Shown: positions 1-13,006 of the stretch, piece by piece | Position numbering within the stretch: position 1 is the first letter of the stretch | Layout of the letters: every line of letters starts with the position of its first letter | Assembly (NCBI RefSeq): GCF_014529535.1 | Contig: NW_023503649.1 | Coordinates: forward strand, 124,001-188,000 | From: Bradysia coprophila | Lineage: Eukaryota; Arthropoda; Insecta; Diptera; Sciaridae | DNA: 64,000 nucleotides | Direction: 5' to 3' | Program-made: the position numbers and the translations under genes | Notes under the pieces: generated by a model | Database searches by the model: none | The model's input: only the letters and a program-made list of their open reading frames with translations | What the model was told of the DNA's origin: nothing

Positions 1-3000
1 AGAATTTTGTTTTTATTTTTTGGTTGTGGGTTTCAATTCGCTTTCACGCAATCATTGTTCCGTCTGTTCAATACGACGTTACATTAACTTACTACAATTA
101 GACAATGTGACTAATTAGTTGTACAAATTGGAAGTAACAAATAGATTTAATGATTATGGTTTAATTGACCACATGAATTGAAGCTAATGATTCATTATTG
201 GAGCACTTGAGACTATAAAATCCCTGTGAAGTTGAATTGAGTCAATGAAAACAATGAAAATAAAATTTGCTGACCATTACGTTTAAAATGTAGGTAGAAA
301 TTTCCCATATATCATCTCTAGAAAATCAATTTTTGATTGGGGTGTTGTTCAGAATGGATTTATTTATAATCCAACATTACCTCTTGCCATAAAGGGTTCT
401 TTTATAGACAGAACTAACCCACGACCATCGACTACATGGAAAAAGTTTATAATTCGATCGGAAAAAGTTGTTTGAAATTGGAAGTAATTCTCCGAGACAT
501 GTGACTGGAAATGTGACATGTGATCAATTTTTTATTGCCTAATGCATGTGTAATTTTAAAAGTTTAGGTCTTGTTGAAATTGTGTATAACATACAATACA
601 TATAGCATTCGTTTAAATTGTTTTTATGGATAGGTTGGATACGATACCCGTTATACAATGCATTATTGATGTCTTATGCCACGATTCAACATGAAACCTG
701 TATAGTTCTTTGAAGCGTAGAAATAGTGTACAGAACATCCCAATTCATATTTTAACAAGTAGGAAATGCTAGAGATTGAAATACAAAGATTTGCTTCAGT
801 AAATAGTCTACATCTTCATTGTTCCAACAAATCAAAATGATTGACAAAAAATATTAGTTTTGCCAAAATTGCTGTTCTAGTAATGTCAACTTATAGTATA
901 CACATCATACACGTCGACCTACACATGAATACGATAAACCTATCAACAGTTCGCTGTTCATGTCTACATGAAAATTATATTTTCCATTCAGCACAAAGTC
1001 TATTTATAAACATTTGATTGAAAATTGCCGGCGCGGTGTACGATAGTATCGTAGTGGCTGAGGCATAACAACTTGTTACTTGTATTGCTTTAGTGGATTT
1101 TAAGTGTAATGCATTAATCAACGAACATTAAAATTGATTTATGGACTAAAAACTAAAGGTTTATGGACTAAAAATTGTATTTTGTAAATTGCCATGTTCT
1201 TAGTCACAAAAGATTAACTTTTGGTTCCACGAAACTCTGTTGAGTCATTTTTGAATTGCTGTTTTGTTGTTAGCAGAGCTTGTAATAATAAGTCGTATTT
1301 TCGAATGACGAACAATAATTCTTTATCAAACGTCATGTATCACAACGATCGAGTTATCAACTATACAATAAAAATTGCCGCGTTTGAAAGTATTTTTAAT
1401 GTTTTCCCCGGTTTTTCCCGCTCAGATTTGTTCGCATACCATTCACTGTATTTCAAACTTCTGGTGAAGAGATGCAAATTCAAAAAAAGGTGTGCAGGTA
1501 ATGCTAAGACAACTAAGAAAACATACTAAGTCTGGAAACCTACAACACGACTATCGACTATCTTCAAACACACGATGACAGTTTGCCCACACTTTTGAGA
1601 AACGCCAACACTAATCAATGAGTTAAAAGTTTAAAATACGTCAGACAGAAGTGAACAATTAGAAACAGTCGCTTTTATGTTACACTAAAAGAATTAAATA
1701 AATTTCAACCCAAACTTTATCACCTCAGAAAACATTGTTAGTAATGCATTATGGATTGCTTTACGGAAAATGTTATAACACTCTTATCAATGTCAACGCA
1801 ATCATCAGGTTGCATGGCAGGTACATTTATTTCGAAAAGATTACTTCACTCACATTCCTTCCTTCAAATTAAATTGGTTCTGAAAAAATGTTCTCGGCTC
1901 ATTATAATTTCACTAAAAGCTTCGTGTCAAATTTCTTGAAATCGAAAAATTATGCATACCACTGACTGATAATGACTTATGTTGTTGTTATGTTGAAATT
2001 ATGACGTAATATGGATGTTTATTACAAACTTATTCACTAATTGATAATTATGTGTGGCGGGGTTGCGTGTTTTAGCCCGAAACCATAAAGAACCCAAATA
2101 AAAGTTTTTTTTCCTCTCTCTATGGTCTCATGTTTAATATTTCAAGTTCGACTTCATAATTAAATCGACTAAAGATTCGTGGTTTTACACGCATTTGCAT
2201 TTCGTATCAGGCAAATAAGGTGTTCTTATGCTCTTTAAATACTTTAGTAAGAAACCTCAAAAGGAGTATATAAACCGATTTGAGTTATGGCTAATCGATC
2301 TATGAAATGTTCATGTCTACGTTTGCCTATAATTTAGCTATGGGTGAAAATCGGATAAAAAAAAAATCGGATAGGAGAAAATGGTAGACTTTTCGATCTC
2401 CATCACGCTATAGGTGGGGTCATAGAAATGCCGAACTAATCAATTCGTAGATCTATCTGCGATAAAAAAAAACCAAGCCCGTAAATCATTTGAACATTTT
2501 TTTCCCCATTCATTAATCGTTAAACAGCTTTCATAAAAAGAAAATGAATTATGACATTGATGTAATGATGCTATTCAAAATGAGATTGAAACTGTAATTT
2601 AAAATCCTGTTTTAATAGAATTGCAGACTCGGTTATGTCCATTAAAACGTGCAATTTATAGAGCTTTAATCTGCACGATGGAGACTCAGTCGGTTAAATT
2701 TTTGAAACGAAAGGTAAAATTTACTTTATTTATCGTTGCAAATCCTACCTCTGCTGACTCTGTATATATGTTGGCAATATTTGTTCAGTGAATGTGGTCG
2801 GAAAATAAACGGAAAACTTTTGTAGCCACGAAATGAATAAAACTACAACCACTGAGAGACTAACTCATAAGTTGAAATTAATCTGCTTTCCTACATACTA
2901 TACACGAAGACGATTTCATGTTCCTATGTAAACGAAATTAATTGTTTAACAAATAAATAAAGCGAACCGACAATAAATTATATAATTTAAATTGTGGTAG

Positions 3001-6000
3001 ACTGTCTCTCGCTGGCATTAAATAATATTTTTTTTCTTCAACAATTTATGTAAATCTGCATTCGTTCTAAAAGTAAATTTTAAACAATAAAGTAGAATTC
3101 TGAGGTAAATTAATTATTTACGTTGTTTTCAAGGAAAAGCAACCGAAATAAACAGAATTTCTCAGATTCAAATGCTCTTAGTTTGAAAGATAGTCAATAC
3201 TTTACTCGTCCATACAGTGCATCATTTAGAGATTTTAAGCTCAGAAAGCTTATTTGAGCGACAGCGACATCGCATACTACTTGTATACATCACAAAGCCA
3301 AACAATAAATTAGACCATCGCCGTATCACACAGTATTTAAAAAAAAAGAATCAAAATAAATTCAAACCAAGCGGCTGAACATCGACTTGATATTCGTTTA
3401 TAGTGTCATATGGAATGGTGAACTTTGTATTTTATTTTTAGACCAATTATTATCACCAACTGGGACACTCGGTTCAATATTTATGTTATCACATATTTTA
3501 CTGTTGTTTGTATAATAAAATATTTTCCATACAAATAACACTCGGCGGAGTCAGAGGTGAATACGGAAACTTCAGGCAATTTTTCAATATTAATAATGAG
3601 TTTATTAATTTAACTCGACCAACTAACGGTCATACTGATGATATGGCAAGAGATTTATGTGTTTGATATGGGATTGTATCATCTGATTTGTCTGATGTGA
3701 TATAAATAAACAACTGAATAAACCAAATAAAGTACAAGACAAACAATGTTAAGCCGAGTGGGTAATGGAATATGTAAATGTCATACGAATGATGTTGTTT
3801 TGTAAACGAAAGTGAAGGCTTTGGGGTAGATTGCACGAATGTATGTAAAAAATAGTAACAACTGTCTGAAATAGTAATAACGATGTGACATGATGATGAA
3901 GACACATTTCCTTGACGAAGAATATTGCTGTGTTTTCATTCACAGATTTTGGAAATTAGCATTGATGGTTGATGATGGTTGAAAGAAAATAATTACATAT
4001 CGTTTCCACCGAATTTCCATAAAAAGGAAACGCCGCACATGGTCTGACCCGGCTGCCAAACTCTTTTGCAGTTTTGCAGTATGCCGAAGAGACATTGTTA
4101 CGAAAGCTTAAATGCTGTATTTCTGTAAGTTTTTCTGTTTTCATTTTAGTCGCTGGACAAGTTGAATGAGGAATAGAGACGAAACGGCTAATTAGTTGTT
4201 ATCAACAGCAAAGAACATCGAAAAATAAGCGATGTGGTTTATAAAGTAATATATGTTTACACGAATGAAATAAAAAAAATTTATCAAACATTAGGCAATA
4301 CTTTCAACAAAAGTTGTAACAGATTCCATCATTATACGGCAACATTTTTACTGTTTCTCGAAATCTAGAAACCATGAATTTCTTCTAAACATTGTTGGCA
4401 TAGTAAGCTACATAGCATAATTAAAAGACTCTAACTTTCAACGTTTAAAACTGTGCAATTATCAAATGTCGTCTTTTAATATTTAATGTTATAACATTTG
4501 AATTTTATCAACTTAAAACTTAATAAGAGTGAACTGTTTGGAGAAAAACAAGAAGAAACCACAACAATATAACACTTTTGTTTATTCCTATAATTTCAGT
4601 CTCTAAGATTCTATATACCCATATTACTCTGGAGACTACTTGGGGTGACTTATTACACTGCCAAGGTAAAGCTACACTTTATGTATTTCTTTTGAATGGG
4701 ACAAACCACTTACAGATTTAATTCATTTTATTAAAAATTCGAGTTTTTAAATAATAAAAACACTTAATTGTGTAAGTTATGCACGCATTTCTACAATTTA
4801 TCAAAAATAATCATAAAAACACAATAAATCTGTTCAAAAAAATTAAAAACAAAATGAACATACAACATCGTAGTCGCATAACATTCTGTAACAATAAATA
4901 AACAAAATATATCCGATGAGGATGCAGGAAGAAATTTCAATTTTTTTTAAGGTTTGTGCTTGTTCGTGCACATTATTTACATTAGTCCAACGAACCAGTA
5001 AAAATACGAATGAATTAACCGGAGATAAAGGATTTGTTATTGTAATAAAGAGATGGTGAACCATAAAGTGATGGAAACCATTAACACACAAAATGTTAAC
5101 GATGATAAATAACATGATTTGAAAACATGGCATCTACACCGAGTTTATACATAATAGAATCAAAATAATAATTTTTTTTTTGGAAGGGAACCTTGACTGC
5201 TGGTGCAGATATAATACCACATTCACCGACATTATTCCTAAAATATTTTAATTTCTGAGCCATAAAAACTTTTCATTCTCTCGACAATTTTTATTACAAT
5301 AAAAGTAAGATGAAAAATAATGAATTATTCTAAATGATATCGTTTGTCGTTGTTAGAGGCCAAAGTGATTCATTCACGAGCAATTTAAATCATTAATTTA
5401 ATTATATGACGACGCTAATGTAGAATACAAGTGAGCAATGTGAACAGCTAACAGTCATCTTTGCGGTCAATATAAACTGATGTGCATGCTGATCGGGAAT
5501 TATTTAAAATTCATGTCTCGCATGGACTTTGGAAGTATTATCAATGAATATGTTTATATTCGAGACGAACGGTTTCAGTTTTTTTTTTCTTTCGTTCTCA
5601 GAACATCATCTACGTTTTATCAGAAACATACGACTAAACAGTTATTATAGTATGTTAAGCGAGTACGGGTACTTTAAAATAGAATGATGAGATTATATAC
5701 TTGACCTTAAGTTTATTTCATGTCCCAAACAAATTTCTATATATAATTCGGCGTTAGGAAATTTTAAGTAGATACATTATGTTCGGTCGATTAAATATAT
5801 AATTTGGCGGTATATGTTGTAATGAATAAACGAGACAAATTGAATATATTGAGTTGGTTGGGCTGTGTCGTTCAAAACTGTTTATCGAGTTATGCAATTC
5901 AATCTTGTTATCACTCGGCTCTAATTCTTTATGAGGTCACATGTGTGATACTGTTAAAAATTTATCTTGTTTTGTCCATTATGTCATAGCCAGCAGAAAA

Positions 6001-6900
6001 ATGAATAAAGACAATTATAGAGACAGAACCAGTGTATGAATCTCGAAAACAACATGAAATGTCTGGTTGTAGTCATTTGTCGGTTCACATAATAATCTCT
6101 CATTAATGAGAACGCTAACTTCTTCAATTTAAAAATCATTTAGCTTCAAATCAATGGTGCACAAAGCAATGATGATGTTTCGTTTTTCTAGCAATATCTA
6201 ACAATAACCGTGCACCTAACGGATTTTTGTATATTACGGGCTCTATGTAGTCGAATTCTATGAGAATAATCCCGAGATAACCATTTCGATGGAATTGAAT
6301 TTATCAAGAATCATTACGGATAGAATATTATTTTCTGTAAAGTCATTTATCCAGTTAATAGCGACTCACAGTTGTTCGATATTCGAACAAAGAAACAGGT
6401 CACGCAGTTCCAAGGAGACAAACTATTTACCCATTAAAGGTAATAATGAAATGCGTTTTTGTTATTAGCCAAGGCAATTAGAAAAACTCGTTTCACTTAT
6501 AATGCATGGTCCAATAAAGAATTTATTTTTTTCAAATATCACGAATCATTAGTGGATTTTATTGTTTGTTTACTATATTATTCATCTGTTTGCTTATTTG
6601 TTTATCTGCTCATTTCTACTAAATCTCTCAATTAGAACATTTAATGTTCGCAATAATGTTGATAACCTCTTGTGATGCACTCAAAATTTCAGAATTTTAC
6701 TTTCATTTTTGGAATAGTGGGCACATGTAGAAAATCGAGTAGAAAATGAGTGGGATTTTTTTATACATAATTTCATGATCCAAGCCAAGCTAGATGAAAC
6801 TAGATGTCAATTCAATCAAATGTCCCAAAGAAATGAAAGTTTGTCTAGTCTGAAACTTTCAGACTGAAAGCCGAGGTAAAGTTTTTCAGTGGTGAAATAA
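1..6900. other. Gene-free AT-rich stretch
   Basis: No frame in this stretch shows a recognisable protein, and open frames are short and of low complexity. The longest plus frame, 102 codons at 1221-1529, matches no family I know. It could be intronic or intergenic, since no recognised exon flanks it on the left. No clear promoter or RNA gene was seen. Confidence 0.5.
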
Positions 6901-7115
6901 GTTTTACTATGCTGGTGCATGTAATAAGGCTATTACATGTATAGGCAATAACCTTTACATCACTCGCATAGTAAAACGTTATACTACACACGGGAAGTAA
7001 AGTGATATCTCGTATCACGATGAGTAAAAGTACCTCGGGCTGCCGCCCTCGGATACTTTTTCTCATCTGGATACGAGATATCACTTTACTTCCCTTGCAT
7101 AGTAATGTACTATTA
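6901..7115 (-). mobile_element. 215-bp fold-back MITE, copy A
   Basis: The reverse complement of this stretch matches 41313-41526 with about seven differences over 214 bases, so the two are copies of one mobile family. It contains a near-perfect hairpin (roughly 6991-7094) with arms reading through GTGATATCTCGTATC and its complement. A second, smaller palindrome bounded by TTTTACTATGC and GCATAGTAAAA lies at 6902-6975. It has no coding capacity, and open frames across it are shadows of the palindrome. The superfamily is not assigned because no target-site duplication is obvious. Confidence 0.85.
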
Positions 7116-7200
7116 CATTCGCCTTCCATCGAAAATACGACTTTAAATCGAATTCGCATATTTAGAAAATGTCAAAATGTTCACCGCTAACACATAGACA

Positions 7201-7260
7201 AATTTGTAATCTCTAGGGATGAAATATTGGAATTTGTAATCTCTAGGGATGAAATATTGG
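7201..7260. repeat. Two exact 30-bp tandem copies
   Basis: The 30-bp unit beginning AATTTGTAATCTCTAGGG is present twice without a mismatch (7201-7230 and 7231-7260). It starts about 85 bases beyond MITE copy A. The identity indicates a recent duplication. Confidence 0.95.
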
Positions 7261-7525
7261 AAATTGTTAACCTAGAGTTAACAAACTGGAAAGCGCCGTG
7301 TATATGATACAAATCGATCATAATTGTAGTAGACATAGCAAACTGAGTGACTTCTCTCTCTTCAAAAACGAATGCTGTCAAGAATCGTTGTCGTGTTGTT
7401 GCAATATTTTTGTGTGCTATTGAAGTGATCGACATATTTTGTGTTTGTTTGGTGCTTAGTTTTCGATTAAATTGATAATTTTTGGTGTTTTTCGTGATTT
7501 TCGATGAAAGGCGAATGTAAAAGCC

Positions 7526-7728
7526 ATTAAATGACTCGGGTCGAAAAAGATTTTTAAAAATTCTCGGTGTATGTGTGAGCCTCGAGGGTATTGTAACATT
7601 CGAATGCGATTGTGAACCTCGGTAAACCTCGGTTCACAAACACGCATTCTCATGTTACAATACCCTCTCAGCTCACACATACACCTCGAATTTTTAAAAA
7701 TCGTTTTTCGACCCATGTGATTTAAATA
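7526..7728. mobile_element. 200-bp fold-back element
   Basis: This is a long inverted repeat. The left arm starts near 7526 and runs through GGGTCGAAAAAGATTTTTAA and GTGTATGTGTGAGC. The right arm carries the complements and ends near 7728. The central loop, near 7610-7640, is itself a smaller GAACCTCGGT/ACCTCGGTTC palindrome. The arms differ at scattered positions. It is probably a non-autonomous fold-back or MITE. Confidence 0.75.
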
Positions 7729-10560
7729 ACTAAAACTTTACCGAGCTGTTGAATAAAACTAACGTACCAGTTTCACTTGAATGAAGAGGTTTAAACTTCC
7801 AGAAGCTACAAACATATCATGATAACCAAATCTATTACTTCTATTGTTTATCAATCTCGGATTTGCTTCATATAATCATTTAAAGATGACTAACTAGAAC
7901 TCATCACTTATTACTGTCGTTAATGCAGATAACAGATGGTTACCCGTTTCCGTCCAACAATATAATTATGCGAAATGGATATACATAATAGCATGTTCAT
8001 TCGTTGTATTTAATCGAAAAAAGTAGCGTTATCATCTGTAGGAAACATCTTCAAATGTTTATCAGTTTGAGTCAAACTGAAATGCATTATTTGTACATCT
8101 ATTAAGCGGATAAGAGTAAACTTGAATGAAATTTTGTCAATAAAAAAACACGCAGTTCGTTAAGCGTCTACACTCTAAACAGTTTAAAATAAACAGAAAA
8201 TTATAACTTGAGATCAATCGATGTGTGTATGGCATCAAACGGATCTGACTGATAAATCAAAGTTCAAAAAAAAAATCGGAATAAATAAAACAAACATCTT
8301 CGAAAAGGGAAACGATTAAATTTGTATTTATGGATGAAGAGATACTAAACATTAATTACTATTTTATCAGACATAAAGCAGGTGGATTGACTGCATTTAG
8401 AATTAAGTAAAAATTGAAGATTTTGTCTTCGTAGCGAATGATGTGAAGTCGTATCAGTTTTCTTGGTACCATTTACAGTTTTTGGAATGTATTATTGAGC
8501 CTGTTTTATTTCCGAAGAAGGTAAATTGCGGGGAAACATTCTAAGGAAACGGTTCGATGTCGACAAATATTTTGTTTCGCCAGATAAAGTTTTGAGTGCA
8601 TTTCAATAATGAACCAGGGAGAGAAAGGTAACATTTTTCTAAAATTGTTTTTTAATTTGGAGCTGTTATGGTTTGTAATTGATTACTCATGAACTTCGTT
8701 GAACAAATGAAAATCTAGACATTGTTTATCGAAATTTTCGTTAGGCACTCGCTCCCAACAGGAATGAAGTACTAAAATGTAAAATCTAGATTCTCATTTG
8801 TTATTTTTTATGGAATCATTTACAAACCACACCAACTCCCAAAACAGAGAACATGTCGATTTTGACTTTTCGTCATTGTAAGATTTTCAGTTGACTTTCC
8901 AGTAAAATATTCGAAAAAAATACCCTAAGCTTAACCAACTATACAAACGAGCACTAGCTCCTCATTTACTTTTATCGTCATAACTACGCGTAATCGATGA
9001 CAGATTACTAACGTAGTGCATGAAATTACCATCAACCTATCAGTCAATCAAATAAATTTTCGTACTGCCGATAAGATTAAGAATCTAACCGTCTTAAAGG
9101 TACGAAATAAGTTACTGTGTGAAACTGGTATTTTCTGTTTGATTATGATTGCGGTGACGAGACGGTAGGATAATTACACCGCGTTGTGTATATATACTCA
9201 ATCGACCGCATTCCAACAACAACAAATACTACATGTATACCAATTACCACATAGATTATGTTGCACAAATACAGTAACCACATCAAATTATGCCTTTCGA
9301 TTGCTGTAGAATGGAAATATAACTTTTGGGCATGACACGAAAAGAACTGAAACTGGGTGAGGCGGCGACAACAATCAAATTATACGTACATGACTCTATT
9401 GAAAATTTCGTTTCCATCATTATTTTGTTAGAACATTGCACGTAGTGTGTAATGGAACAATAAATGTAGTATTGAGGGAACGTAGAAAGTGGAAGAGGAA
9501 AAAAAAACGTTTCACTGAAAGATGTTTGTGCGTCTATGTATGGGATATACAATGTAGATTTGTTATTGGATAATGAATGGACGAAACGAATGTGCCGAAG
9601 TGCATTGACGTGACACGGGCAACATCGATAAACACACGTATCTTACAATGTAATCGCAGATATTTCAAAATTTTGTATCCCACTAGAAATGAAACAACGA
9701 ATCGCTCATTCAACCAACAATAACAAAGATAAATTGAATATGAACAGAGTAACAAGAGATTAAATTAAGAAATAGTGCAGCATGAGGAACGCCTTAATAT
9801 AAAAAGTTAAATAGTTACATTACGTGAACGATGTATTTTGTCGATAATAATCCGAATTAGTGGAAATTTCAATTGAATTTACGAAGTCCATCAGTATTCA
9901 TAGCATCTAGGTAATCACATAATTTACTTACATTAAGCACACAAAAGATTAAACGATGGGCTATATTTCGTGTTGATTTTTTTTTATTGCTTGTAAATGC
10001 AATTTTGCGGCACAAACTTTTTACAATTTTATTGAATGAATTTCCTATTCACAATGTAATACACACACACGATCCACTTAAATTATATTTTCGCGACACT
10101 TTAGTAGACATTGAAATTGATTGTAAATTGCGATTGATTGAAGTTCGGTGTGTTAATACAACTTTTTTAAGCGAATTAAGAAATTGCATCGAAGAAAACT
10201 CAAGACAAACTGAGAAAAGTGACTCACATACAATTTTTTCCACAGGCAAAACGTCAATACTGTGAAACACTGGCGACATCTGTTTGCTAAATTTATTTGA
10301 CATATTTTTTGTGGCGCATTTATTTGAACGAGAAAAATCCCCGTTCAATAAGCATAACAAATTTTAAAAATAAAAAGAGATTATAGAACGTAGTCAAGTG
10401 GCAAGTGTTGCTTAATATTTTTTCTTCAATTTTTCCTTTAACTTGGGGTGAAAACCCTACTGCAAACAGTGTACCATACAATTAGCCTTTCTCAGACTGC
10501 AAGCGCATTATATAATCATTACAGAATTTTCAGTTCTATGTTACTTGATTTGTCGTAATT
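7729..10560. other. Gene-free stretch
   Basis: No supported gene. Around 7825-7950 lies a diverged copy of a dispersed repeat marked by AATCTATTACTTCT and AACAGATGG, also seen near 30.3, 31.6, 40.7 and 59.1 kb. Near 9188-9200 is a TATATATA string followed by TCAATCGACC, which could be a TATA/initiator pair, but no gene is visible downstream of it. Confidence 0.5.
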
Positions 10561-10572
10561 ACATTATACTTA
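10561..10572. repeat. Target-site duplication, left copy
   Basis: The 12-mer ACATTATACTTA occurs here and again at 15375-15386, flanking the retrotransposon exactly. The last two bases also merge with the TTAG tail, so the duplication is 10 to 12 bp. Length and position fit target-primed reverse transcription. Confidence 0.9.
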
Positions 10573-10585
10573 GTTAGTTAGTTAG
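10570..10585 (-). repeat. 3' simple-repeat tail of the LOA-like element
   Basis: There are four TTAG units (CTAA in element sense) at the 3' end of the retrotransposon. Elements of the I and LOA groups end in short tandem repeats rather than a poly(A) tail. Confidence 0.85.
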
Positions 10586-10658
10586 TTTGAGTGGGTAGAG
10601 TAAAACTCTGGCACCTAAGCCTCCAATGGGCCTGTTGTGCATACCCACAAATAGCTAC

Positions 10659-11246
10659 CTACATTCTACATGTACGATTGAGGTAGTCCAATATGCTACG
10701 GAGAGGTAGGCTCCAGATGATGTTGTGCGGCAGTATATAGGCTCCTAGAGCTTTTGATCTGGCTGATACGTATGCCGGGCAAGTGCATAGGAAGTGTTCT
10801 GCCGATTCAATGTCCCCACAGTTAGGACAGCGGGGGTCATTGGTGATGCCCATTGTGTGAAGGTGTTTGTTGAGGTAGCAGTGGCCAGTTAGACTGGCGG
10901 TAAGTCTTCTAATGTTCCTTCTACTTAGCGATAGTAGGAATTTTGAATTTTTGGGAGAGATTTTGATACATTTTTTTGAGTGGCTGGCGAAGTTGATGGA
11001 TGACCAGTATTTAGTGAACGTTTTCTTTTTCCATTTGTCAATTAAACCAATGAAAAATGATTGTGGGGCTTTTATGATTGGTTCTGGGCTTATGGGTGGT
11101 TTATTGACTCCTGCCTTCGCGAGGCTGTCCGCTATGTCGTTACCTTCTATGTTACTATGTCCTGGTACCCAGGTCAGAGTGACATTATTGTTAGATGCCA
11201 GTTTTTGGGTGAGTCTTCTGCAGTTAAGGACAGACGATGAGTACAC
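10659..11246 (-). pseudogene. RNase H C-terminal part and Cys-rich finger of LOA-like ORF2
   Basis: The frame carries the end of RNase H (VPGHSNIEGNDIADSLAKAG, with its histidine and last catalytic aspartate). Next comes the motif CPNCGDIESAEHFLCTC, a C-x2-C...H-x4-C finger common at the C-terminus of these ORF2 proteins. The apparent start methionine is not a real start: codons upstream continue the homology, and a one-base shift near 11,270 separates it from the first half of RNase H. It ends at a stop just before the 3' UTR. Confidence 0.9.
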
Positions 11247-11622
11247 TTTGTAAGCTCCAATTGATTTTAAGGAACTCCGGACTGTCGGAACATATTAATA
11301 TCCGTTTGTCTGACACGTTCTGGCCTATCAGTTCTTTGCAGCATTGGGTAATACCAAAAGTTTCTGCTTGGAAAATGGATCCGAAGGAACCAAGATGGAA
11401 TGATTTTTCTATCTGAAGTTGTGGGCAGTAGATTCCAGCGCCCGCTAGGTTGTTATATCTCGATCCGTCAGAGTACCAGGTGATATTTATGTTGTTGTCA
11501 ATGACCTCGTTGTTGGTCCAGTTTTCACGGGATGGAACCATTATTTTGAACTTGTTTTCAAAGCAATGTACTGGAGTGATAGCATCGTGTGGAAGTTCAA
11601 AGTGTGGCGATTCTGATTTCAT
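11224..11622 (-). pseudogene. RNase H N-terminal part of LOA-like ORF2
   Basis: The frame contains three RNase H catalytic positions: aspartate in YSDGSRYNNLAGAG, glutamate in FQAETFGI and aspartate in LICSDSPE. The last aspartate is in the next frame (10659-11246). The segment just upstream, with the GHANLW-type linker between reverse transcriptase and RNase H, shows that a frameshift near 11,655-11,690 separates it from the polymerase domain. Neither end is a natural protein end. Confidence 0.9.
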
Positions 11623-12911
11623 TCTGTTCCATAGGTTGGCATGACCATAGGTGGCGTTACGGGAGCCAGTGATGATTGCTGTAATCTGAGGCAGGTGGAT
11701 CTAGCGACGGCTTCTATATGGATATGTAGAGGTTCTATATTTAGCAGCGCTTCTAGTGCTGCAGTAGGTGTCGTTTTCACGGCTCCTGTAATACTTATAA
11801 GCGCTAATCTTTGGATTTTTGCAAGCTGTCTTTGTGCAGTTTCAACGTGGCAGCGGGGCCACCATATGAACGCCGCGTACGACAGCATCGGTCTTACTAT
11901 GGCTGTGTAGATCCACATTAGGACTTTAGGGCTTAAACCCCAGTTTTTTCCGCATGCACTGCGGCACATCCATAGTGTGGCTAGTGCCTTACTTGTTCTG
12001 AAGTTTATGTGGAGAATCCAATTTAATTTTGGGTTTAGAATTATTCCTAGTATTTTAACGTAGGGTGAGAGGTTGATTACTTTCCCACAGATGGTTGGAG
12101 CTTTAAATCCAACTATTTTGGTTTTCCTTGTGAATAGAATGAGTTGGGTTTTGTCTGCATTAATTTCTTGGTGATGCTGTGCGCACCATCTTTCAATTAT
12201 GCGAAACGCTGATTGCATTAATTCACAGAGCGTACTGACACAAAAGCCAATTAGTATAATTGTGAGGTCGTCCGCGAAGCTGATTGAGAAATATTTTGAT
12301 TCATTTAAAAGTTTTAAGAGGCTGTCTTTTACCATAATGTATAACAGTGGAGGTAGAACGCCACCTTGGGGGCAGCCTTTATGAGTAATAACAGTGAAAC
12401 TAGTAGAGCCCAGCTTCGCTGAGACGATTCTACTGTTTAGCATAGCGTAGATCCAGCTGGTGGTTGTGTTATCTACACTATGCTCTGTGCATGAGTTTGT
12501 TATGGAGCAAAATGTCATGTTACTGAAGGCGTTCGATAAATCAACGAGACCTCCCAGTGCAAATTGCTTTTGTTCCAGAGCTTTTTCGACTTGATTAACT
12601 ATATGGTGTAATGCACTCTCTGCTGATTTACGTGGTTGATATGCGTGTTGGTTGGGGTGTATGGGAAATTGCTGTAAGGCTCCATCCCTCAGATATCTAT
12701 CAACCAGTTTTTCAAGAGTTTTTAACATAAAGGATGTTAAGCTAATTGGTCTAAAAGATTTTGCTAATGTGTAGATAAGTTGACCGAGCTTTGGGATAAA
12801 TACTACTCTAACTCCTCTCCAGGACTGGGGAATGTGAATGAAGCTAATGCTTGCAATAAACATTTCGTAGATTAAGTCTATGGTAAGATGGAGGCTTTTT
12901 TGAAGCATCAA
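11619..12911 (-). pseudogene. Reverse transcriptase domain of LOA-like ORF2
   Basis: About 430 codons are open. The palm aspartate is at residue 124 (VDLSNAF), GCPQGGVLPPLLY at 179-191, and the catalytic FADD at 212-215. The usual KSPGIDN motif lies in the same frame just upstream of the first ATG, so the true coding segment extends upstream to about 13,080. There a single-base deletion separates it from the endonuclease frame. The fingers, palm and thumb appear complete. Confidence 0.93.
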
Positions 12912-13006
12912 TGGTATAATGTTGTCGATTCCAGGTGACTTGAGGGGGACGAACGATTCAATCGCCCACTTTATTCTATCTTTAGATACAATTTTTCTAG
13001 CGATTT

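Noticed and set aside
1221-1529. 102-codon plus frame with several cysteines
   Set aside because: I considered a THAP-like finger, but the cysteine and histidine spacing does not fit and no splice partners were found.
6845-7159. 104-codon minus frame similar to a plus frame at 41284-41553
   Set aside because: The similarity is that of two MITE copies; the frames cross hairpins and show no protein character.
9987-10360. Overlapping frames on both strands of 92 and 103 codons
   Set aside because: Neither resembles a known family, and both-strand openness in AT-rich DNA is common by chance.
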